Assembly: GCA_016648135.1 (NCBI GenBank)
Contig: JADDOH010009980.1
Coordinates: 62,001 to 126,000 of the forward strand
Direction of reading: 5' to 3'
Source: Agrypnia vestita
Lineage: Eukaryota > Arthropoda > Insecta > Trichoptera > Phryganeidae
Length of the DNA stretch: 64,000 bases
This document shows, piece after piece, positions 23,816 through 33,700 of the stretch (position 1 is its first letter; each line of letters starts with the position of its first letter). The position numbers were made by a program, and so were the translations under genes. Below the pieces are notes generated by a model, which was not told the origin of the DNA, did not search any database, and worked only from the letters and a program-made list of their open reading frames with translations.

Positions 23816-24546
23816 TTCCCACATTCATATCGCTTTGATACAATTTGTCAGAAAATATTTTTTTCTCAACTCATCTATCTATTTATTATACAGTATATTG
23901 TGCTTTGGACGTTTATTCAAATATTAACGTGTTTTGATTTTATTTTTCAATTCTTTTAAGATTAAAATAAGTATTTCCCTGAAATGAATATTTTCTGAAC
24001 ATTATATTTTAGCAAATATTTATATACGAGTATTTGAGGTTCTTAATCTTCAACACAATATATTATTGATGGATTTGGCGTTTACATTGTAGAGATTATT
24101 TATCATGATCATTAAATAACATAAACCTTGTTACATCTTCGTGAGTTTAATAATCTTTTATATTTTTTCACTACTTAAGTTTCGAGAAAAACAGAATCTC
24201 TCATTTAATGTGACAATTCCATTATAAAATATAAAATATCATTGAAAATATCAGGCGTAAAACAATTTAAAAATTATGAAAATTGATACTTCGGGGAAAT
24301 ATAAAACCCAAGACTTCATAATTTTTCTCTGTGTTATTTAAACGTGCTATTTTTTCGAAATATTTTTTTTTATTGAATAATTTTATTGCTTGAAACAAAC
24401 AATACAGCGTATTTTTTATTTTTTTAAAGTTAATTGAATTATTCAAAACTATGACATTGCGAGCTGAGAATATTATCAGTTGGACCAATTGATTTACTTT
24501 TGATATTTATATTGCAAAACATAACAACGCATTTGCTGGCAATTTA
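23816..24546. other. AT-rich sequence upstream of the first coding exon
   Basis: No recognisable element. If the CpG island at 15.9-16.2 kb is the promoter, this is the 3' end of the first intron, ending in the acceptor ctggcaatttag. Confidence 0.45.
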
Positions 24547-24563
24547 GGTTGACGACATAAGCG

Positions 24564-24725
24564 ATGGAAGGATTCCTGCAGCATGTGGCTCCGCAGTTCC
24601 TGCACCCGGCTCTCCAGTCCTTCGGATGTGGTGCCTTCCGCCCCATTGCTGGAGCTTTCCATCCCTTGTACCCCGCGAAGGCGTTTTCAAGACACTTCAC
24701 TGACCAATACGCCATTTCTCAAGCG
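24564..24725 (+). CDS. RNF220-like gene, coding exon 1
   Basis: Encodes 54 residues, MEGFLQHVAPQF to DQYAISQA, ending exactly at codon boundary before GTAAGT (24726). The start is set by an in-frame TAA at 24558-24560, just upstream. The context gcgATGG has purine at -3 and G at +4. An acceptor-like aatttag ends at 24546, so the 5' UTR is probably spliced. Composition is GC-rich against its surroundings. Confidence 0.8.
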
Positions 24726-27700
24726 GTAAGTGAAAGAAAACCATTCAATTGTTTAGTGCAAGATTTGATGTCGCAGATGCAAGAGTGTAGGTACTCTTCA
24801 AAAATTTCCAATCGTTCTATCCAAATATTAAAAACAAATCGAAAAATTGCCTTATTTTCCTCTCACTTGTCCTGGTACAAAAGACTAAGCTTCCACGAAG
24901 ATTCTTTAAAGTAGTTATGTTCGAAATGTAAAAAAAATAAAAATAAAAACTGATGACGGTAAAAATAAAAAGTTTATATTATCTGATTATTTATCTATGA
25001 AAAACAATTATTATCTATGTACACTTACATACATAGAAATAATTGCGGTCAATTCTTGATTATGTTCGAGGTAATCCTGACCATGTTTGTAAAAATGCGG
25101 GGCAAGCAAATGGCAAATGGTTAACTGGTGACAGAATCAAAGAATATCAGTTTTTTATGAACATTTCACATAGATCATTCGTCAGTACTTAATGTTGCTC
25201 AATTAGGTTTTCGTATTCACTTGGAGTTGTCAATGTCATATGTATTCTATTCTATCTACAGCCTTGTTTCCATCCTAAGACTGCCTTAAACTTTAAAAGT
25301 TTTGTGATTACGCTTTTAAAATCATTTTTATTTCTGTCTATAAATAAATGTACTCGACCTTTATTGAATGCGGTTTATGTTTATACTGGTAAAACAAATT
25401 ATAAACAAAAACTTATTTACAAAAAAATCAATACCCGTCTATTTTGAAATATAAGATTCTGATTTTTTTTCCTGACCAGTTTAATTGAAAAAGCATTGTG
25501 CATGTTGTTTTTGTATATCTCGTTTCCAATCAAAAGTTTGCAAAACATTTGAAAACTTTTTTGTATACAGTTTATAAGGTTTCCGTTTATTTGAATGTAA
25601 ATTTAAATCAAATAAAACTTTTAAGACAGATTGAATAATGAGGTAGAAATATAAAATATAAATACAGTTTTGACTAAAGGAACTCGTTTATATTAGTAAT
25701 ATATTTTAATTTTTTCGAAGTTAACCATAAGATTATTTTAAAATATGAAAAAAATTGCAAGAATAACTATTTTAAATTCATGACAGTAATTTTCTTAAGA
25801 TGTCACGCACTCAAGAGACAAAGAGACCTACAATCTGTACCGCTTTTTTGAAGTAAAATTGAAGTAGCTTGTTGGTGTAGTGATATTGACGCTCGCCTAG
25901 AGACGTGGTGGTCGGTGGTTCGAGCCCCATTCTAGGACACCGGCAAGTTTGCCCTATCTTCGTACACAAGCGTTTTAGCTTATTACGAACATACTAAAAA
26001 CATTTCACACACGTATATTCCGTGTTTACATCTCTTTTAAAAAAAACTCTAACTCTTTAAATATATTTCAGAAACGTGATATAGTAATTGTGTTATGAAG
26101 CTGTACATGTATATAAGCGAATTTTTTCTAGTACCTACTCGTAACTAAAGATTAGTGATGTTACCAGTTCAGTTTTTTAAAGGAACCTCTATGAAAATTC
26201 AATAATCAAATTTAAGTAATTGAATTTGCATCATTGTCATTGTTTCATTTTTATTGTTTGAAATATCTATCGAGACTTCGAATATGTCAGAATAGGTTTA
26301 AATGTAGAACATCATTAGTCAATAGCAGTAAAATTATTTTTTAAGTATAGTAGTCAGTAAATTGAAGCATGAGTTGTAAGTATAACAAGTATGCATGAGT
26401 CAACGATAAATATATGGGAGTTATAAATCTATTTAACGACATTGTCAATTTTTTGTCACCTTGTAACCGCACATAAAGAGAATTATTCAAGTGAGCATTG
26501 ATTTCATTAGTGATAAAAGTATGACAAAAGTATAATGATATAATAAAAAAAATAGAAATGTAAATTTTGCTGTGTTTGAAGAAGAAGATATTGAAATGTA
26601 TTTATTTATTAATAATTTTTAAATTAATATTTTGGTGTCGTGGTACGAATGATTTAAGTTTGCTTTATTTCCTGTGGGGAAATTATGAACAAATTGTGCT
26701 CTAAATACAAGATTCAACTCTAATTCAAAATCATGTTGGTACTTTTACATAAAATTCAATTTTATTTGGAGATGTAATCAAAAATATTAAAAACATTACT
26801 CTTAATATTTTTGCGAAGGTTAAAAACTTGTGGCTTATTAAATTTTATGACAGGCTTTCGAGGGGTGGTCCCGGGTTCGGGGGAGGCGGTGATATGCCTT
26901 TTCAGTTTGATTTGCACCCCCACTGTGATTGATGATAAGGTAACGTGAGGGTCACTGAGGGAGACTCACCCGCCGGAGTTAGAATTGTACTCAAATACAA
27001 GTGCGCCCTCCATACAAATGCACACTTACTACCGAATTGGACTGTATTCTTGATTTATTATCTTGTATAAATCAGCACGTTTACGCGCTTACTAAATAAA
27101 TAATATTGGTAAAATAATAATTATATACTATTGTATTTTGCTATTACTTTGTGGTTATTCATCATGAATATAATTAAATACGTTATCTTAGTTTATCAAC
27201 ACTTAATTTTTGGTAAAACCAACCGGTTTTGGAAACAACGTTCTTTCGTCAGGATATACTTAATACTAATTAAACTTTACAAAATTATGAAAAATCATAC
27301 CTCAGTGTCAAGTGTCCAAATGGGGGTAAATAGTGGGGGTGCGAAAGAAACAGGTGATAGGGTGAAAGAGAACATATTCAAGATAGAACTGTAAGTTAAA
27401 ATTTTTTTTTGGACACTGAGGTATGATTGTTCCCTGAGGAAGTAACGTTGTTTCCGAAACCGGTTGGTTATACCAAAAATTATGTGGTGATAAACAAAGT
27501 TAATTCGTTTAATTATATTCATAATAATTATATTTCAAAATATTTCGATTAAAGAGCATAGTGTGATGATAAACATGTAATAATTTCACCGAAATGTCAA
27601 TTAATTTCAATTAACAATTAATTCAAGATTATCTACTTTAGATACTCCGAATTCGCTTTTTTTGGATTTTTTTACGGAGTTTTTTTTATAGTAAGTAGTG

Positions 27701-30700
27701 GAGGAGTAAGGAGTGGAGAATTTTACGGAGTTGAAATCGAACTTTGTAGTTCGATTTCAACTCCGAGCAACTTTCATAGCACAAATTTTAGTTTAGCTTA
27801 GATAATAATAAAAATATTATTATTCCTTCTCATGTATATTTACATATCAAATAAATGTATATTTACATATATACATGAATTTTCTTCAGTTCACACAATT
27901 TTCAACATCATTTATAATCTATTTCAATACATTTTCTTTCTCGTCGGTCCATTGGCTAGGGAAGCGATCCCCTTGCAACTCCAATGTCTTATTCAGATGC
28001 TTGCATAATCCTGACAAAGACTGGCTGGCTGATGATGAAGACATGCTGGAACTCACTCTCAATCACGTTGCTGCACTTGCTACAATCGCACCATATTTGG
28101 CGAATTATTTGGTGAAGTTGCAATGATACGAAGTTTAAAAGACTGCCTACCGATCCATATTATACCGATTATTATTTCCCCATATCAAGTAAAGATTATG
28201 TAGTGAGGATGCCAGGCGAAGAAGATCACCCTTCGGAGTTGGATGTATCAATGGAGATATCAATTTAATTTGTTGAATATTGCAGCTACAAATTTAGGAA
28301 GAATTTATTATAATAATGTATTAAGAGGCCCCAGTACACAATTTTCGTATTTGGTCTCGATTTGCTAAATTTAACGTAAACTTATTAAATCATTCTGCAA
28401 AACTCATAGCTAAATAGACTTTTAATCAATTTTATTATGATAGATCCATTTACTCTTGAAGCATTTCCGTAAAAAAATATGAACAAATATATTGTATAAC
28501 ATCAAAAAAATTATAACCCCGAAACACTATTTTAGTTTTCACGCAAAAGAGTTATCTTTGGAACACTAATGTCGTATACTTTCAAATAAAGACCATATAT
28601 TTTATTTACAAATTGATTGTATGAAGTTTGAAAAGGAAATGGTGCTATTCAGACATTAATATTTTTCGAAAAGTTGTTAAATATATCGTTTTAAAAAAGA
28701 CAATAATTAAACGTACTGTTTGCTATATTCCAGTATCCATAAAACCATTGAAACAAAGATTATTTTAATTAAATTTTACATGCGTACTAAGAAAATTTCA
28801 CTGTCATTAATATAAAAATATTTAAAAAATTATACCTTACACTCAAGAATTCGAATTAATTAAATCGTATAGTCTGTTAAAAGATCATTTTTCTTTCAAA
28901 TCAGACTTTGGTTGGACAGTGAAAATTTTGAAAAATTTGCATAACCTTCGCTAGAAGAAATAATAAAAGAAGATATATTTTTCATTTTATAACCACGACT
29001 TTTACTGATACTGTTACAAAATGTTGTTAAGTGTCCACAACTACTTTAAGTGACCACCTTCCTCTTTGAGTGACTTGCATTTACTACATACATGACGTCG
29101 GACATATATGAAGCTTTTTGGTAATTAACAGACACGTGTGTACGCTGTGCAGAGGCAGCCCTTTTTCGGCGATGTTCGCGACGACGCCCGCTCGCCGCCG
29201 CCCTACCGCGGCGCCGGGGGCCCCCTGGGCGGCGCCGGGGGCCCGCTGGGCGGCGTGGGGCCGCTCGCGAGGCCCGGCTCCTGCAGCTCTCCCGGCAGCG
29301 CCGCGTCCTCCTCGCCGGACCCGAGGACCAAGGAGGACGAGTCGCAGTGTCAGGAGGACCACGACTTCTTAAGTGAGTGTACGGTCACCGCCACGTGGTA
29401 CCACGTCCTTGTGACTGGCCTAAGAACACCACTCTTTATTTTGTAGTGTATGCATTATTCTTGCGTTCTTGATTTTCTCCTTGTAACGTGCATAATATTA
29501 TGACATGAAATATGGTACAAAATTAGACGTATCACAAAAGGCAGTATTCGCAGCATTATAAAATTTAAAAAAAATCAAAATCTTGGCCAATTCGATATTT
29601 TCTTTTAAATCTGCGCATGGTTGTATTTCGAGTCTTAATTCCTTTTGCCGAGAATTTGATAAGTAGCTCATATATAATTAATATGCCTTAGTATATCATA
29701 AATATTTATCATTACTGACATATTTCTGTTTGTTTAAATTTTTTTTATTCTTTCTTTCTATATAATTAATATGCCTTAGTATATCATAAATGTTTATCAT
29801 TACTGACATATTTCTGTTTGCTTAAATTTTTTATTCTTTCTTTCTATCTAATTAATATATTTCTAAATGTGGAGACCTGTAATTGGCCATCTATATTGTA
29901 TCAATGTTTTCTATGCTTTTTTTTTGTGCTGTTGGTCTTCCATAAACATTAAATAAATAAATAAATAAATAATAAATAAATATATTAATTTTTTTATAGA
30001 TATTTTTAGTTAATTAGTGTTTAGGATTGATTAAAATAGGTGAAACTTATTAATAGTTGTAACAATCAAATATTTTACGTGCCAACTCTCTTAGAAAGCA
30101 AAAACTGCTTGTGTTTGGAGAGGGAGTTCGCTCACAGTGTAATACAATCAAGGTAATGTAATCCAGTCTATAACAGTTATGTTAGAAGTACAAAAGAACT
30201 ATTTAATTGATAGAACATTAATTGAAGTAAACAGACAAATGTACCGTAAAAATATATGTGAAGTAGTAACGAAGTATACGGTAACATATAAATTGAAGTA
30301 AGTAATGAATTTAAATCAATTTAATATATTAATGGAATTTAAAATTATTTAACTTGAATTGAAACGAATCAATTTTAATATAGTCCTGTGAGGTTATTAA
30401 TGTTTTCCAAATAACTCTCTATATATAACATCCAAATATTTGATATATGTGGATATCTATACTATTATGGATGGAAATAGTGAACGTTGCATTGTTGCAC
30501 GATAGGTGGCCCTATGAACACCCAAATACTTCCATACCTACTTTCCCTTAAAAAAATAATCTCGCCTCTATGAGACATCTATAATATATCTTGATAAAAT
30601 GCGTGTTTTGAAATTGTTGTTTTAGAAATAATTTCAGAAACTGTGTCCGGGAATCGGTGTGATGTAACACCTTCGTGTACGTATATAAATATCAATAAAA

Positions 30701-33700
30701 ACCGCTTTTACGCTCCAACTCCGTAACGTGACTCGGTAAGACCGGATCTACAGCTACGTAACGCTTTTCTCCCAGCGTTGAGCACCAATATAACCAACTA
30801 ATTTTCAGAAATCTCAAGACGTGGTAACAATTGTTATTGTCGTGTAGCATTAACAACTAGCGTTGGTTAATATTTTTATGTCAATTTATTTATGAAACAA
30901 TCATCGGATGAAATAATGTTGACAGCTTTATACGACTTATAAATTATGAGTAATATGAATGAGTTAGAATCTCTGTAAGAATCTCTACATGTAAAAATAC
31001 AGAGTGCGTATTCTTAATGCGTACTTTCAGTACACATTAAGAATACGTACGTACGTAGTAATTAATTAATAAGTATCCCAATTATAATAATTTCTTTGTC
31101 TGTCTGTCCATTCGTCCGTCTGTCTGTCCGACTATCTGTCTGTCCCCGTAACTTCGTGTAGCGTCCGTAACTATTTATATAGTAATCTTTTTTACGAATT
31201 TTTTATTTTTAAACATTTTTTTGCATTTTTTTCGATTTTTTAAATAAAATAAATAAATTCTTATTCCTTAGGAACCGACATGTAAAAGTACCGTTATTTT
31301 TAACATGTTAGAGCTAGTTACGAAAAAAAATATTGTGAAGTATTTTATTTTAAAAAAATCCCACTTTATTTCGTTACGTGATATAGATAGATTTACCGTT
31401 GATTTCTATTACAGAGAGCAACCAGAAGCTGAGATGTGGAGTTTGCGGTGCCAGGCTCGGACCGGGTGTGGCTCAGGCTCACTTCATGCAGGAGCTGCAG
31501 CACCTGTATAGTCTTAGCGCCCCGCCCAGGGAACCGCTGCCCCCTCATCATGACGAGGATGCCCGTTGGGAAGTAAGTATGTAGGAGTTACCCTATACAC
31601 GGCCACGGGCCTGAACAGACCATCAACATGTGTACACCAGCATCACGAGGACGGCGAAGTCTGCGCCCCAGTACCACCGGTCAAGCGCTGGACATGAGCA
31701 CGAGGCATGGGTGACACCAGTGAGCGCGACGTCACACGCGACCCTCGGACAAACAGAAATCCTTTGTTCAGAAATAATATAAAAAGCGGTCCATCTCCTA
31801 TGTGGGCTTGTCTCTCTATCCCCATACCTCCCGCGGGTGGCCGGAGGCTATAGCCCTTAGAGTATCGATCATTGGCTTTGTTATCATACTCATGTATGTT
31901 TTGTACTTGTTTTATTGAGATAATAAATCATCAAATATTCTACGCCTTTGGAGCTTTTCCGTCGCATGATGGTGGTGACCTAAAAGCAAGCTGCTCCAAA
32001 AGCACCTCGAAACCACCCAAAAGTATAATGCGGCCTGTATTATTTGGACGTAGTAAAGCAGAAAGCGGCAAACCTGCAAAATGCTAAAAATGAGTAGTAT
32101 ACGGTTTTGGACAGCTCAGTACGATATCTTTATGTACTTAAATCGTCCAAGGTCTAAGTACTGTAGTTTTTTGTAAATTTAGTATTTTTCTAACCCAAAT
32201 AACGGCCTCCACTCTTAAATGAATATCCAAGTGATCTGACTATTTTCTGCGGCTTCAAATTTACAAATCATTGGCAAACAAAAATATTAATTGAAAACAT
32301 CCATGTGGCATGGATGTATTGTACACCTTTTTAATACTACTGTTACTACACTCTGATAATTTTGTAGAAAGCATCCAAGTGGCTTGAAGTTTTCTACGCC
32401 TCGAATAGTACTGTTTGTAGAAAGAATCAGACATTTTATAGAAATGATCCAACTTGTAATACGCGTCATATCTTCATAAATTTACTTTTTTTCTTTTAAG
32501 TAAATTAAAAAATCATATAAATATCTTTACAATGATATCTTTTTAAAAAAATATGCAAAATAAATATGCAAATCGCAGGGAGGTCACAGGGCCCACACCT
32601 AACCTAACCTAACCTAACTTAACCTAACCTAACGTATATTCCTTTATTTCAGACGTATCAGAGGATCAAAGCGAATCGGCAGCGCCGTTTGCGGATGAAG
32701 TCTAGAAAGAGGCATTCTGTAGAGAGCCTTCTCTATGACGATGACGTGTTGGATGAAAGGCCTCGCAAACCTGAACAGAGGGCGTGCGATGAAGACGAGC
32801 CAGTGGATGTGGAAGGTGACTCTGTTGGTTGGCCTGAGGGGGCACTCATGTCGCACACTGAAAGTACGCTTAACTCCGCTTCTACTTAGTTTTGTTTGCA
32901 TGAAATTAAAAAAATCTTTAATAATACCAAAAAAATAATTTCAAAATCTTATTAATTTTTAACGTCGACCAAAAACAAAACGACGTCAAACAAAAAATTT
33001 CGCATCCAAACAGAAAGTACCAATATCAAGTTAGACTTATTCCAAAGTGGATTATTAATATATAACCATGAAGGCGCTTGCAGTGGGAACATTGAAGCGT
33101 GACTTTTTTGTAAACGTATATTTTTGAAAAAAAATAGAAATCAAATATTTATGCTACAGATTTTTATAATATATCAAAATATGAATACACTGATCACAAT
33201 TGTGATAGAAATATTACGAAATATATGTTTTATTCCGATTTTTTTTCAAAATAATTAGTTACGTAAAAGTCATGCTGCGATGTTCCCACTGCACGCCCCT
33301 GTAACCATGGTACCACTGTAAATAAAAAGGTCAGAAGTTAAATAATTCAAGAGAAATCAAAAAGTCCTTCAAAATTTATCTAATTAGTCACCATTTACTT
33401 GAATTCAACAAATAATCCGTTATTTGATATATTACCCCATTTCGATTTCTCTCTGACAATCTTCACCCGCCATAAATGAGACCATCCGACAGCTGATTCC
33501 ATTACATATTATATAATTTACGAAACACTTATTGTACGTTCATCTTGACAAAGATACAAAGTTGTATCGAAACAGATCGACATTAAAAATAAGAAACTTT
33601 GAAAATAATGCATTGTTTTTTTTAATCAGTAATTATATTAATTATGCCCAATCATATACTACAGACAGTAAAAATACTAAAACCAATTGTCTTTTGGATG

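Larger units (their letters stand above)
24726..29131. other. Intron between coding exons 1 and 2 (4.4 kb)
   Basis: GT-AG, phase 0. It contains a SINE-like tRNA fragment (25865-25935), an unclassified G/C-rich stretch at 26855-27010 (gggttcgggggaggcggtg), a foldback element (27130-27535), a perfect hairpin (27728-27766) and a coding-like remnant (27930-28268). 24726-25864 and 28269-29131 hold nothing else I recognise. Confidence 0.65.

Noticed and set aside
23605..23838. Repetitive small protein frames on both strands
   Set aside because: They are translations of the minisatellite.
25865..25940. tRNA gene
   Set aside because: B box is perfect but there is no matching acceptor stem.
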